Source: Telluria mixta (lineage in GTDB: Bacteria; Pseudomonadota; Gammaproteobacteria; Burkholderiales; Burkholderiaceae_D). From it: a stretch of 64,000 bases of DNA. Position 1 is the stretch's first letter. The number at the start of each line of letters is the position of its first letter. The stretch lies in assembly GCF_029223865.1 (NCBI RefSeq), contig NZ_CP119520.1:3658001-3722000 (forward strand), given 5' to 3'. Made by a program: the position numbers and the translations under genes. The notes beneath the pieces were generated by a model, which ran no database searches, had not been told where the DNA came from, and was given only the letters and a program-made list of their open reading frames with translations. Shown piece after piece: positions 1 to 9,138 of the stretch.

Positions 1-515
1 GCTGGTTCGACAGCGTCGTCAGCCGCATCGTCGACATCCAGCTCAGCATCCCGACCAAGCTGCTGGCGCTGATCATGGTCGCCGCGTTCGGCTCGTCGGT
101 GCCGGTGCTGGTCCTGACGATCGGCATCGGCTACCTGCCCGGATCGTTTCGCATCGCGCGCTCGCTGGCCGTGAACGTGCAGGCCATGGAATACGTGCAG
201 GCCGCCCGCGCGCGCGGCGAGGGCCTGGCCTACATCACGTTCCACGAGATGCTGCCCAACATGCTGCGCCCGGTGCTGGCCGACTTCGGCCTGCGCTTCC
301 TGTTCATCGTCCTGCTGCTGAGCGGCCTGAGCTTCCTGGGCCTGGGCGTGCAGCCGCCGGACGCCGACTGGGGTTCGCTGGTGCGGGAAAACATCATCGG
401 CCTGAGCGAAGGGTCGCCGGCCGTGATCGTGCCGGCCATCGCGATCGCCACCCTGACCATCGGCGTGAACATGGCCATCGACGGGTTTGCCGGCCGCAAG
501 CGCCGTGGAGCGTGA
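1..515 (+). CDS. Dpp/Opp-type ABC transporter permease, C-terminal part
   Basis: The reading frame is open from base 3 at the window edge, so the N-terminus is missing; about 170 residues remain. It is an inner-membrane permease of the peptide/nickel (DppC/OppC) class. The typical WFD...RIVDI entry segment lies near the edge, followed by the cytoplasmic EAA loop (EYVQAARARG) that docks the ATPase, and hydrophobic segments after it, including GLSFLGLGVQPP, which is characteristic of DppC proteins. The stop at 513-515 is one base before the ATG of the ATPase gene, so the two are co-transcribed. The partner permease (DppB type) should lie just upstream of the window. The substrate is not evident; the downstream catabolic genes suggest an amino-acid derivative or opine rather than a peptide (inference). 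Confidence 0.93.
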   Translation, partial: WFDSVVSRIVDIQLSIPTKLLALIMVAAFGSSVPVLVLTIGIGYLPGSFRIARSLAVNVQAMEYVQAARARGEGLAYITFHEMLPNMLRPVLADFGLRFLFIVLLLSGLSFLGLGVQPPDADWGSLVRENIIGLSEGSPAVIVPAIAIATLTIGVNMAIDGFAGRKRRGA

Positions 516-516
516 C

Positions 517-2361
517 ATGAACGAACTGGTCAAGGTATCCGGCCTGCGGGTCACGGCGCGCAACGACCTGGATGAGGAAGTCACGATCGTCCACGACGCC
601 GCGTTTTCGATCAACAAGGGCGAGGTGCTGGCGCTGATCGGCGAATCCGGCTCGGGCAAGAGCACCATCGCGCTGGCGCTGATGGGCTATGCGCGTGGCG
701 GCTGCCGCCTGGCCGGCGGTACGGTCAGCGTGGCCGGGCACGAGATGCTCGCGCTCGGCGAGCGCCAGCTGGCCGCGCTGCGCGGGCGCACCGTGGCCTA
801 TATCGCGCAAAGCGCCGCGGCGTCGTTCAACCCGTCCAGGCGCATCATGGACCAGGTGATCGAGAGCGCGCTGATCCACCGCCTGATGCCGCGCGCGGCG
901 GCCGAGGCCAAGGCGGTCGAACTGTTCCGCGAGCTGGCCTTGCCCGACCCGGAGAACATCGGGCAGCGCTACCCGCACCAGGTGTCGGGCGGCCAGCTGC
1001 AACGCCTGATGGCGGCGATGGCGCTGATCACCGATCCCGAACTGGTGATCCTGGACGAGCCGACCACGGCGCTGGACGTGACCACGCAGATCGAGGTGCT
1101 GCGCGCCTTCAAGAAGGTCGTGCAGGAGCGCGGCAGCACGGCGGTGTACGTCTCGCACGACCTGGCGGTGGTGGCGCAGATGGCGGACCGCATCGTGGTG
1201 CTGCGCCACGGCGAGATCCAGGAAAACGGCGCGACGGCGCAGATCCTGTCCGCGCCCGCGCACCCCTACACGCGCAGCCTGCTGGCGGCGATCGCGCCGG
1301 CGGCGCGACAGGCCGCCGTGCAGGTCAAGGCGCCGCAGGCGCGGCCGCTGCTGGAAGTGCGCGGCCTGGCGGCGCGCTACGGCACGGGCAAGGGCGGGGC
1401 GCCGGTCAAGCGCGTGCTGGAGGACATCGACCTGGCGATCCCGCGCGGCGCCACCATCGGCGTCATCGGCGAATCCGGTTGCGGCAAGACCACGCTGGCG
1501 CGCGCGCTGGCCGGCATGGTGGCGCCATCGCAGGGCCAGATCCTGCTGGACGGGGACGCGCTGGCGCCGACGCTGGAAGGGCGCACGCGCGAACAGTGCC
1601 GGCGCATCCAGTTCGTGTTCCAGAACGCCGACACCGCGCTCAACCCGCGCCATTCGATCGAGCGCATCCTGGGCCGCCCGCTCGAGTTCTACCACGGCAT
1701 GACTGGCGATGCGCGGCGCCGGCGCGTGCTGCAATTGCTCGACCTGGTGAAGCTGCCGGCGGCCGTGGCCGGGCGCCTGCCGGGCGAACTGTCGGGGGGC
1801 CAGAAGCAGCGCATCAACCTGGCGCGCGCGCTGGCGGCGCAGCCGGACCTGATCCTGTGCGACGAAGTCACGTCGGCGCTCGACACCGTGGTGGGCGCGG
1901 CGATCCTGGAACTGATGGCCGAACTGCGCAGGGAACTGAACGTCTCGTACATGTTCATCAGCCACGACATCAACACGGTGCGGTCCATCTGCGACGAGAT
2001 CGTGGTGCTGTATGCGGGGCGCAAGGTCGAGTCGCGCAGGCGCGAGGCGCTGGCGGCGCCGCCGTTCCACCCGTATTCGCACCTGCTGATCTCGTCGGTG
2101 CCGGTGCTGCGGCGCGGCTGGCTGGAGGACGTGGAAGGGCGCACGCCGGCGGCGTTGCCGCCGCTGCTTGCGGCCAGCCCGGTGCCGGACATGTGCGCCT
2201 TCATCGACCGCTGCGCGCTGCGGATGGAGGGCGTGTGCAACCGCCTGCCGCCGCCGCGCCGCGAGCTCGACGACGGCGGCAGCATCCTGTGCCACCACGG
2301 CGCGGCCACGCTGCGCGCATTGCAAACGCCGCTGGGCGTGATCGAAGGGGAAGTCGCATGA
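517..2361 (+). CDS. Fused double-ATPase subunit of Dpp/Opp-type ABC importer (DppD-DppF fusion)
   Basis: 614 residues with two complete nucleotide-binding domains in tandem. Domain 1 has Walker A GESGSGKS, signature VSGGQLQR and Walker B ILDEPTTALD; domain 2 has GESGCGKT, LSGGQKQR and LCDEVTSALD. Each half ends in the oligopeptide-transporter C-terminal extension (HPYTRSLL in the first, HPYSHLL in the second, followed by a Cys-containing tail FIDRCALRMEGVCN). It energises the permease upstream. The ATG at 517 follows the permease stop by one base; a longer in-frame start at 487 would overlap the permease and is unlikely. The stop overlaps the next start (ATGA). The family is certain; the substrate is unknown. 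Confidence 0.95.
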   Translation: MNELVKVSGLRVTARNDLDEEVTIVHDAAFSINKGEVLALIGESGSGKSTIALALMGYARGGCRLAGGTVSVAGHEMLALGERQLAALRGRTVAYIAQSAAASFNPSRRIMDQVIESALIHRLMPRAAAEAKAVELFRELALPDPENIGQRYPHQVSGGQLQRLMAAMALITDPELVILDEPTTALDVTTQIEVLRAFKKVVQERGSTAVYVSHDLAVVAQMADRIVVLRHGEIQENGATAQILSAPAHPYTRSLLAAIAPAARQAAVQVKAPQARPLLEVRGLAARYGTGKGGAPVKRVLEDIDLAIPRGATIGVIGESGCGKTTLARALAGMVAPSQGQILLDGDALAPTLEGRTREQCRRIQFVFQNADTALNPRHSIERILGRPLEFYHGMTGDARRRRVLQLLDLVKLPAAVAGRLPGELSGGQKQRINLARALAAQPDLILCDEVTSALDTVVGAAILELMAELRRELNVSYMFISHDINTVRSICDEIVVLYAGRKVESRRREALAAPPFHPYSHLLISSVPVLRRGWLEDVEGRTPAALPPLLAASPVPDMCAFIDRCALRMEGVCNRLPPPRRELDDGGSILCHHGAATLRALQTPLGVIEGEVA

Positions 2362-2666
2362 GTCAACGATTTGTCCGCCTGGGCGAAACGAACCGGAGGC
2401 AGGTACGGATCAAGATCGACGGGCGTCCGGCCGACGCCCTCGAGGGCGACACGCTGCTGGTGGCGGTACTCGGCAACGTCGGCCAGTTGCGCGAGTCGGA
2501 ATTCGGCGACGGCAAGCGCGCCGGCTTTTGCCTGATGGGCGCCTGCCAGGATTGCTGGGTGTGGACTGCCGACGGCGCGCGCCTGCGCGCCTGCACTACC
2601 GTGGTGGAAGAGGGAATGCATATCGTAACGACACAACCGGAGGCGACATGGCCCAACCTCGCGTAA
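2358..2666 (+). CDS. (2Fe-2S)-binding small subunit, opine oxidase/HcnA-like
   Basis: 102 residues. It contains the plant-type ferredoxin cysteine cluster GFCLMGACQDCWV, with a fourth Cys a little further on (RLRACTT), as in HcnA and in the small Fe-S subunits of opine oxidases and hydroxyproline/sarcosine-type dehydrogenases. It is expected to carry electrons in a membrane-associated complex with the next two gene products. The start ATG overlaps the ATPase stop (ATGA) and the 3' end overlaps the next gene by 19 bases, so translation is coupled. It is too short to hold any other domain. The role is inferred from family and neighbours. Confidence 0.88.
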   Translation: MSQRFVRLGETNRRQVRIKIDGRPADALEGDTLLVAVLGNVGQLRESEFGDGKRAGFCLMGACQDCWVWTADGARLRACTTVVEEGMHIVTTQPEATWPNLA

Positions 2667-4024
2667 TCGTGATCGGCGCCGGCCCCGCCGGGGTGCGCTG
2701 CGCCGAAACCCTGGTGGCCGCCGGCCTGCGCCCGACGGTGATCGATGAAAACCGCCGCGACGGCGGCCAGATCTACCGCCGCCAGCCGGACAATTTTACG
2801 CGCCCGTACGCCAAGCTGTATGGCACCGAGGCCGGGCGCGCGCAGGCGCTGCACGAGAGCTTCGATGCGCTGCGCGGCCGCATCGATTATCTGCCGGAGA
2901 CCCTGGCCTGGAATATTTTCGAAGGCGAGGTGCACGTGGCGCACGACGGGCACACGCGCAGTCTTCCCTACGACGCGCTGGTGATCTGTTCCGGCGCCAC
3001 CGACCGCCTCATGCCGGTCAAGGGCTGGCATTACGCCGGCACCTACAGCCTGGGGGCCTCGCAGATCGCCCTGAAGGCGCAGGCCTGCGCGATCGGCAGC
3101 CGGATCGTGTTCATGGGTACGGGACCGCTGCTGTACCTCGTGGCCTCCCAATATGTGAAAGCCGGGGCCACGGTGGCCGCGGTGCTCGATACCTCGCCGC
3201 TGATGCGGCGCGTCGCGGCGCTGCCGAAATTGCTGGCGCGCCCACGCCTGCTGCGCAACGGCTTCGTCCTGATGGCCGGTCTCAAGCGGGCGGGCGTGCC
3301 GGTGCTGACCGGGATTACGCCGGTGGAAATCGAAGGTTCGCCCGACACGGGCGTGCACGGCGTGACGTACAAGGATGCGCAGGGTCGGACCCGCACGCTG
3401 GCATGCGATGCGGTCGCCATGGGCTACCACCTGCGCCCGGAAACGCAGCTGGCCGACCTGGCGCGCTGCGCATTCCGCTTCGACCAGGAAACGCACCAAT
3501 GGCTGCCCGAAGTGAGGGAAGACGGTCGCACGTCGGTGGCGGGCGTCTACCTCGCCGGCGACGGCATGCGCGTGCTGGGTGCCGACGCGGCCGAGATCGG
3601 TGGCAAGCTGGCCGCGATGGCGGTACTGAAGGATTTCGGGCTGGCGGTGCAGGACGACGCGCTGCGGCGCTTGCGTGCCGAACAGGCCCGCATGGAACGC
3701 TTCCGCCAGGGACTGGCGCAGGCATTTCCGTGGCCGGTGGAGCAGGCGGCGCAGTTGCCGGACGACGCCATCGTCTGCCGTTGCGAAGCGATCACGGCCG
3801 GCGAACTGCGCCGCGTGGTGTGCGAGATGGGCGCGCGCGAAGCCAACCGCGCCAAGGCGTTCAGCCGCGTCGGCATGGGACGTTGCCAGGGACGATATTG
3901 CGGCCACGCGGGTGCGGAAGTGATTGCCGCCGCCGCCGGCGTGCCGGTGGAAGTGGTCGGGCGCCTGCGCGGCCAGGCGCCCGTCAAGCCGCTTCCGATC
4001 GCGATCCAGAAGGAGACCGTATGA
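2648..4024 (+). CDS. FAD/NAD(P)-binding oxidoreductase with C-terminal BFD-like Fe-S domain (HcnB/OoxA-like)
   Basis: 458 residues. The N-terminal Rossmann motif VIGAGPAGVRCAE binds FAD; a second nucleotide-binding region follows around residues 150-170 (GTGPLLYLVASQY), and LAGDGMRVLGADAA is the C-terminal FAD contact. The last about 80 residues form a BFD-like [2Fe-2S] domain with CRCEAIT and the second Cys pair in GRCQGRYCG. This architecture is that of HcnB and of the alpha subunit of opine oxidases. It should form a complex with the ferredoxin-like subunit upstream and the DAAO-type flavoprotein downstream. ATG 2648 gives a start directly before the Rossmann strand; the stop overlaps the next ATG. 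Confidence 0.92.
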   Translation: MAQPRVIVIGAGPAGVRCAETLVAAGLRPTVIDENRRDGGQIYRRQPDNFTRPYAKLYGTEAGRAQALHESFDALRGRIDYLPETLAWNIFEGEVHVAHDGHTRSLPYDALVICSGATDRLMPVKGWHYAGTYSLGASQIALKAQACAIGSRIVFMGTGPLLYLVASQYVKAGATVAAVLDTSPLMRRVAALPKLLARPRLLRNGFVLMAGLKRAGVPVLTGITPVEIEGSPDTGVHGVTYKDAQGRTRTLACDAVAMGYHLRPETQLADLARCAFRFDQETHQWLPEVREDGRTSVAGVYLAGDGMRVLGADAAEIGGKLAAMAVLKDFGLAVQDDALRRLRAEQARMERFRQGLAQAFPWPVEQAAQLPDDAIVCRCEAITAGELRRVVCEMGAREANRAKAFSRVGMGRCQGRYCGHAGAEVIAAAAGVPVEVVGRLRGQAPVKPLPIAIQKETV

Positions 4025-5157
4025 GCCAGCACTCGGCCGATGTCGTGATTGTCGGCGGCGGGATCATGGGTGCCTCCGCCGCATTCTTCCTGCGCCAGCG
4101 CGGCCGCTCGGTCATCCTGCTCGAACGCGGGCTGATAGGCCAGCAGGCCAGCGGCGTCAACTTCGGCAACACGCGCCGCATGGGCCGCGCGCTCGGCGAA
4201 CTGCCCCTGTCCAACCGCTCGCGCGAGATCTGGCTGAAATTCCCCCAGCTGTTCGGCGAGGATGCCGAGCTGCTGTTGAACGGCCACTTGCGTGTCGGTT
4301 TCCTTGCGGAGCACGAGGAGCGCATGCAGCGCTATGCGCAGGATGCCCGCGACTATGGCATCGGGATGCAGATGATGAGCGCGAAAGCGCTGCACGAGCG
4401 CTTTCCCTATCTGGGACCGGACGTCGTCGCCGGTTGCCTGGCGCCCAACGATGGCCATGCCAACCCGCGGCTGGCGGCGCCGGCCATCGGGCGCGCGGCC
4501 GCGCGCGCTGGCGCGCAGGTGCTGGAAAATACCGAGGTCCTGCACGTCGAGAAGGATGGCGGCGAGTTTCGCGTGAGCGCGGCCGACGGCCGCGTGTTCC
4601 GCGCGCCCGTGGCGCTGATCACGGCCGGCGCCTGGGGCGACCGCATCAGCGCCGGTTTCGGCGAGCCGGTGCCGATGATCGTCAAGGCGCCGCAGATGGC
4701 CGTGACGGAACCGGTGCCCTACGCCATCGGACCGACCACCGGCGCGATCTCGGACACGCCGGCGCCGGGGGTCTACTTCCGCCAGGTCGCGCGCGGCAAC
4801 ATCGTGATCGGCGGCGGCGGCCATGAACCGGTGGACATGGTGAACCGGCGCGCCTACGTGAATCCGATGCGCACGCTGATGAAGCTCGCGCAGGCGCCGC
4901 GCGTGGTCCCCGCGTTCAGGCACCTGAGCATCATCCGCGTCTGGGCCGGCATCGAAGGTTATATGGACGACAGCCGGGGTGTGATGGGGCCGAGCGCACG
5001 CGTGCCCGGCCTGTACTACGCGTTCGGTTTTTCCGGCGAAGGTTTCCAGCTCGGGCCGGGCGTGGGCGACGTGATGGCGGAACTGATCGCCACCGGTGCT
5101 ACCAGCACGCCGATCGACTACTTCGATATCCGGCGCTTCGAGAAGGTTCTCGCGTAA
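4021..5157 (+). CDS. DAO-family FAD-dependent oxidoreductase (HcnC/OoxB-like catalytic subunit)
   Basis: 378 residues of the D-amino-acid oxidase/sarcosine oxidase-like fold: N-terminal FAD motif VVIVGGGIMGASAAF, then a conserved GVNFGNTRRMG segment and the C-terminal FAD-closing region GFSGEGFQLGPGVGDVMAEL. In HcnABC and opine oxidases this is the substrate-oxidising subunit, removing an imine or keto-acid arm from an N-substituted amino acid (glycine in HcnC). The exact substrate cannot be read from the sequence. It is the last gene before a strong intrinsic terminator at 5183-5219, so genes 1-5157 form one transcription unit. Confidence 0.92.
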   Translation: MSQHSADVVIVGGGIMGASAAFFLRQRGRSVILLERGLIGQQASGVNFGNTRRMGRALGELPLSNRSREIWLKFPQLFGEDAELLLNGHLRVGFLAEHEERMQRYAQDARDYGIGMQMMSAKALHERFPYLGPDVVAGCLAPNDGHANPRLAAPAIGRAAARAGAQVLENTEVLHVEKDGGEFRVSAADGRVFRAPVALITAGAWGDRISAGFGEPVPMIVKAPQMAVTEPVPYAIGPTTGAISDTPAPGVYFRQVARGNIVIGGGGHEPVDMVNRRAYVNPMRTLMKLAQAPRVVPAFRHLSIIRVWAGIEGYMDDSRGVMGPSARVPGLYYAFGFSGEGFQLGPGVGDVMAELIATGATSTPIDYFDIRRFEKVLA

Positions 5158-5182
5158 GCGCGTACCGGCAATCGTCCGCATG

Positions 5183-5219
5183 GCGGCGCGGTCTTTCATG
5201 GACCGCGCCGCTTTTTTTT
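5183..5219 (+). terminator. Rho-independent terminator after the oxidase operon
   Basis: An 11-bp perfect GC-rich stem (5183-5193 with 5201-5211), a 7-base loop and eight T residues at 5212-5219, starting 26 bases after the stop codon of the DAO-family gene. Confidence 0.9.
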
Positions 5220-5392
5220 GCGGCGCTGTCCGGCCACGTCGCGTGGCGGCGCAGGCGATATGCCGGGCCCCACTCAATTCCAAAGAATCTGCTGCGGTCT
5301 CCTTGCAAAACAGCATATCGACGCCCCGGAAATCCGTACGATCATAGGCTGTTGCCCCGTCACTGTCCCGTCACCCGAGGAGATCAAGAACC

Positions 5393-6082
5393 ATGTCGTT
5401 CAAACCCAAATTCATCAGCTTCGACTGCTATGGCACGCTCATCAATTTCGAAATGGGCCCGACCGCGAGGCGGCTGTTCGAAGACCGCGTGCCGGCCGAC
5501 CGGATGCCGGCCTTCCTGCACAGTTTCAGGTTTTATCGTCTCGATGAAGTGCTGGGTGCGTTCAAGCCGTTCTTCGACGTGGTCGCCAATTCGATCCAGC
5601 GCACCTGCCATGCGCACGGCGTCGAATACCGCCCGTCCGATGCGACCGCGATCTACGACGCGGTCAAGACCTGGCAGCCGCATCCGCACGTCGTCGAGAC
5701 GCTGCAGGCGATCGCGCAGCAGATTCCGCTGGTGATCCTGTCGAATTCGATGGTCGACCTGATCCCGCACAGCGTGGCCCACCTCAAGGCGCCGTTCCAC
5801 GCCGTCTATACCGCGGAAGAAGCGGACGCGTACAAGCCGCGCGCCCAGGCGTTCGAATACATGTTCGACCGGCTCGGCTGCGGCCCGGAGCAGATGGTGC
5901 ACGTGTCGTCGAGCTTCCGCTACGACCACATGACGGCGTTCGACCTCGGCTTCAAGGGCCAGGCGTTCATCGACCGCGGCCACGAGTCATGGTGCGAAGG
6001 CTATGGCGTGCAGCGCCTGGCCGACTTCCGCCAGCTCGCCGAGATGGTCGGCGTGGCGCTCCCGGCGCAGCGGGCCGGATGA
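5393..6082 (+). CDS. Haloacid dehalogenase type II-like HAD hydrolase
   Basis: 229 residues, the normal size of subfamily IA HAD enzymes. The catalytic nucleophile motif is FDCYGTLINFE (Asp near residue 11), motif II is VILSNSM, and the Lys/Asp motifs lie in the YKPRAQAFEYM segment and the loop that follows. The family includes L-2-haloacid dehalogenases and many phosphatases; FDCYGTL with the later SNS is typical of the dehalogenase type II group. Sitting directly before a kinase and a PLP enzyme (its stop overlaps the kinase start), it may act on a phosphorylated intermediate rather than a haloacid (inference). A purine-rich gaggag stretch lies before the ATG. The 235-bp gap upstream carries the terminator and probably a promoter. 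Confidence 0.85.
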   Translation: MSFKPKFISFDCYGTLINFEMGPTARRLFEDRVPADRMPAFLHSFRFYRLDEVLGAFKPFFDVVANSIQRTCHAHGVEYRPSDATAIYDAVKTWQPHPHVVETLQAIAQQIPLVILSNSMVDLIPHSVAHLKAPFHAVYTAEEADAYKPRAQAFEYMFDRLGCGPEQMVHVSSSFRYDHMTAFDLGFKGQAFIDRGHESWCEGYGVQRLADFRQLAEMVGVALPAQRAG

Positions 6083-7146
6083 TGAACGACAACGGAGCCA
6101 TGGCGGCGGCCGCGTTGAGTACCGCCGCGCCCAGCCTTGCCATGAGCGAGGCGGCAGACCTGGCCGGCCGCCTGTACGGCATCCATGGCACGGCCACGCC
6201 GCTGGGCGGGGAGCGCGACCAGAACTGCACCATCGAGACGGTGGATGGCGCTCGTTACGTGCTCAAGATCAGCAATCTGTCCGAGCCCGTGTCCGTGGTC
6301 GATTTCCAGATCGCCGCGCTCGAGCATATCGCCCGCGTGGCGCCGGGCCTGCCGGTGCCGCGCGTGGTGCGCACGCTCGAAGGCGACACCCGCGGCGTGG
6401 CCACACTGGCCGGCGGGGGGAGCGCGTTCGTACGCATGCTCACCTATCTCGATGGCGTCCAGATCCGCGAGACGCCGCGCACCGCGTCGCAACGCCGCGC
6501 CATGGGCGCGACGCTGGCGGCGCTGGATCTCGCGCTGCGCGATTTCACCCATCCCGGCGCGACGCACGACCTGTTGTGGAACGTGTCAGCGGCGCACCGC
6601 CTGAGTGCGAAGCTCGAAGGCATCGCCGATCCGCCGCGCCGCGCGCTCGCCGAAGCCTTCATGCAGCGCTTCGTCGAGCACGTCCTGCCGCGCCTGGCGA
6701 AGGTCAGGGCTCAGGTCATTCACAACGACTTCCACCTCTACAACGTCCTGGTCGCCCCTGACGACCATGAACGGATCGCCGGCGTGATCGACTTCGGCGA
6801 CATGCTGCACGCGCCGCTGGTCGGCGAAGTGGCGACCGCCGCGGCATTCCACATGACCGGCAATGCCGACCCGTTCGAAGGGCCGGCGCAGTTCGTCGGC
6901 GCATACCACGCGGTGTTGCCGCTGACGCCGGTCGAGCAGGAGATCGTGGCCGACCTGATGGTGACGCGCCACCTCGTCACTGCACTCATCTCGGAATGGC
7001 GCGCCGTGCGCTACCCGGAAAACCGCGCCTACATCATGCGCCACAACCCCGCGGCGTGGGAAGCCTTGTCGCAATTCGCCGACATCTCGCGCAACGAGGC
7101 GCGCGACCGCTTGCTGGCCGACATTCAACGCAAAGGAAACCAATGA
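6079..7146 (+). CDS. APH-family phosphotransferase (hydroxylysine-kinase-like)
   Basis: 355 residues of the aminoglycoside phosphotransferase/choline kinase fold. The catalytic loop is VIHNDFHLYNVLV (Brenner HxDxxxxN) and the metal-binding Asp is in VIDFGDMLHAPL. Proteins of this type next to or fused with class III aminotransferases include hydroxylysine kinase and the kinase half of larger bacterial fusions, which phosphorylate an amino alcohol so that a PLP phospho-lyase can eliminate phosphate. That partner is the next gene. Two adjacent ATGs (6079, 6082) overlap the HAD stop; an internal ATG at 6142 (MSEAADL) is an alternative start that still keeps the kinase domain. The stop overlaps the next start (ATGA). 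Confidence 0.85.
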   Translation: MMNDNGAMAAAALSTAAPSLAMSEAADLAGRLYGIHGTATPLGGERDQNCTIETVDGARYVLKISNLSEPVSVVDFQIAALEHIARVAPGLPVPRVVRTLEGDTRGVATLAGGGSAFVRMLTYLDGVQIRETPRTASQRRAMGATLAALDLALRDFTHPGATHDLLWNVSAAHRLSAKLEGIADPPRRALAEAFMQRFVEHVLPRLAKVRAQVIHNDFHLYNVLVAPDDHERIAGVIDFGDMLHAPLVGEVATAAAFHMTGNADPFEGPAQFVGAYHAVLPLTPVEQEIVADLMVTRHLVTALISEWRAVRYPENRAYIMRHNPAAWEALSQFADISRNEARDRLLADIQRKGNQ

Positions 7147-8483
7147 ACAGCACCATCGACCTCAACATGGTCAACGCGTACATCCCGGGCCGCGTCGACG
7201 TGGGACCCGCCACCGCCGCCATGATCGCGCGGCGCGATGCGTTGCTCGGGCCGGCCTACCGCCTGATGTACGAGCATCCCCTGCACATCGTGCGGGGCGA
7301 AGGCGCATGGCTGATCGATCCGGACGGCCGCCGTTACCTCGACGTCTACAACAACGTCGCCTCGCTCGGGCATTGCCATCCGGCCGTGGTCGAGGCGATC
7401 TGCCGCCAGGCCGGCACGCTCGCAACCAATACCCGCTACCTGCACGACACGATCCTGGAGCTGGCCGAACGCCTGCTCGCGACGGTGCCGGACACCGGGC
7501 TGGCGCATCTGATGCTCACCTGTTCCGGCAGCGAGGCCAATGATCTGGCCTACCGTATCGCCCAGGTCCGCACCGGTGGGACCGGCGTGATCGTGACCGA
7601 GACCGCGTACCACGGCTTCACCGACGCCGTCGCGAAATTCTCGCCGTCGCTGGGCGTGTCGGTCGACCTGGGCGCGCACGTTCGCATGGTGCCGGCGCCG
7701 CGCCAGTACCATGCGCGCGACGCCGACGTCGCCGACCGTTTTACCCGCGACGTCGAGGCGGCGATCCACGACCTGCGGCGCCACGGCATCAAGCCGGCGG
7801 CCCTCATCGTGGATTCCGTATTCACCAGCGACGGCATCCTGCCCGGACCGGCGGACTTGCTGAAGGGCGCGGTCGAGGCGATCCAGCGCGCCGGGGGCCT
7901 GTTCATCGCCGACGAAGTGCAGCCGGGCTTCGGCCGTACCGGCGAGCACATGTGGGGCTTCCAGCGCTACGGCGTGCTGCCGGACATCGTCACGGTGGGC
8001 AAGCCGATGGGCAACGGGCAGCCGATCGCGGGCTTGATGGCCACCACCGATGCGGTGGCGCAGTTCGGCAAGAATTCGCGCTACTTCAACACCTTCGCCG
8101 GGAATACCGTCTCGTGCGCGGCCGCACTGGCCGTGCTGGACACGATCGAGAAAGAGGGGCTGGTGCGGCATGCCGCCGAGGTCGGCAAGATCCTGCGCGA
8201 GGGGATCGCCGAGCTGGCCGGCCGCCATGCAGCCATCGGCGACGTGCGCGGCGTGGGCATGTTCGTCGGGGTCGAACTGGTCTCCGACCGCGCGGCGCGC
8301 ACGCCGGACCGCGAGCTCACGACCCGCGTCGTCAACCGCATGCGCGACCAGGGCGTCCTGCTCAGCGCCTGCGCGATGGGTCATAATGTGCTCAAGATCC
8401 GCCCCCCGCTGGTCCTGACGGCTGAACAGGCGGGCATGGTCATCGCCGCGCTGGATGACGCGTTGACGACGGCGCAAGCGTAA
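7143..8483 (+). CDS. Class III aminotransferase-fold PLP enzyme (aminotransferase or phospho-lyase)
   Basis: 446 residues. The substrate-entry region YNNVASLGHCHPAVVEAI, the cofactor Asp-Glu motif FIADEVQPGFGRTG and the Schiff-base lysine in TVGKPMGNGQPI are all in place, so the protein should be active. The closest functional paradigms for a class III protein paired with an APH-fold kinase are ethanolamine-phosphate and 5-phosphohydroxylysine phospho-lyases, but ordinary omega-amino acid aminotransferases share the same motifs. The start overlaps the kinase stop, implying coupled translation. An Lrp-type regulator follows after 16 bases, consistent with control by an amino acid. Which reaction it performs is open. 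Confidence 0.88.
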   Translation: MNSTIDLNMVNAYIPGRVDVGPATAAMIARRDALLGPAYRLMYEHPLHIVRGEGAWLIDPDGRRYLDVYNNVASLGHCHPAVVEAICRQAGTLATNTRYLHDTILELAERLLATVPDTGLAHLMLTCSGSEANDLAYRIAQVRTGGTGVIVTETAYHGFTDAVAKFSPSLGVSVDLGAHVRMVPAPRQYHARDADVADRFTRDVEAAIHDLRRHGIKPAALIVDSVFTSDGILPGPADLLKGAVEAIQRAGGLFIADEVQPGFGRTGEHMWGFQRYGVLPDIVTVGKPMGNGQPIAGLMATTDAVAQFGKNSRYFNTFAGNTVSCAAALAVLDTIEKEGLVRHAAEVGKILREGIAELAGRHAAIGDVRGVGMFVGVELVSDRAARTPDRELTTRVVNRMRDQGVLLSACAMGHNVLKIRPPLVLTAEQAGMVIAALDDALTTAQA

Positions 8484-8499
8484 TCATCGGAATCGAATC

Positions 8500-9003
8500 A
8501 TGGACAACCCGGCTTCCCTAGACCAGTTCGACGTCAAGATCATCGAGCACCTGCAGCGCGAGGGGCGCTGTTCGAACGTCGATCTCGCCAGGCGTGTCGG
8601 ACTCAGCGAAAGCCCATGCCTGGCCAGGACCAGGCAATTGCAGGAAACCGGTGTGATCCAGGGCTACGGCGCCGAGGTCGCGCTGGACAAGCTGGGTGCC
8701 CATGTCATCGTGTTTTGCGAAGTGACGCTCGCCAGCCATCGCTCGCAGGACTTGCGCAAATTCGAAGCGGGCGCCGCCAGGTATGGGGAAATCGTCGAAT
8801 GCTACAACATCTGCGGCGGCTACGATTACCTGCTGAAAATCGTCGCGCCCGGCGTGGCGCATTTTCAGGCGCTGATGGAGCGCCTGCTGGACGACGAACT
8901 CGGCATCGCAAAATTCTCCAGCCGTATCGTCTTGCGTGAGCCGCTCGCCCGGCGCGAGGTGCCGCTGAGAGTCATCCTCGGCGCGAAGAACAGTTGGGAA
9001 TGA
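8500..9003 (+). CDS. Lrp/AsnC-family transcriptional regulator
   Basis: 167 residues. An N-terminal winged helix-turn-helix (DQFDVKIIEHLQREGR through LSESPCLARTRQLQETGVI) is followed by a linker and the C-terminal RAM/effector-binding domain (GGYDYLLKIVAPG). Lrp-type proteins sense amino acids and form octamers on DNA. Lying 16 bases after the PLP enzyme gene and before the binding-protein gene, it is the obvious local regulator of this uptake and catabolic cluster; its target sites are not recognisable by eye. Confidence 0.93.
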   Translation: MDNPASLDQFDVKIIEHLQREGRCSNVDLARRVGLSESPCLARTRQLQETGVIQGYGAEVALDKLGAHVIVFCEVTLASHRSQDLRKFEAGAARYGEIVECYNICGGYDYLLKIVAPGVAHFQALMERLLDDELGIAKFSSRIVLREPLARREVPLRVILGAKNSWE

Positions 9004-9138
9004 GCTGATTCTCTGCCGAAGTATGCAAGCATCTGCTACGGGTCCGGAGCCCGACCGCAGAAAATACTTCTTGAACGAACTTACAATATTGCAATGGCTC
9101 GCCGGTAGGCCATTCACCAGAACCTCAAGGACACCTCC

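Noticed and set aside
394..2325. Long open frame of 643 codons on the minus strand opposite the fused ATPase
   Set aside because: Arg/Ala/His-rich, no family features; an artefact of high GC opposite a clear gene. Similar long antisense frames occur opposite 13135-15819, 21681-24380, 30588-33122 and 54352-57876.
2358..5157. Hydrogen cyanide synthase operon hcnABC
   Set aside because: Architecture fits, but opine and other amino-acid oxidases share it, and the linked importer and catabolic genes argue for catabolism rather than cyanide formation.
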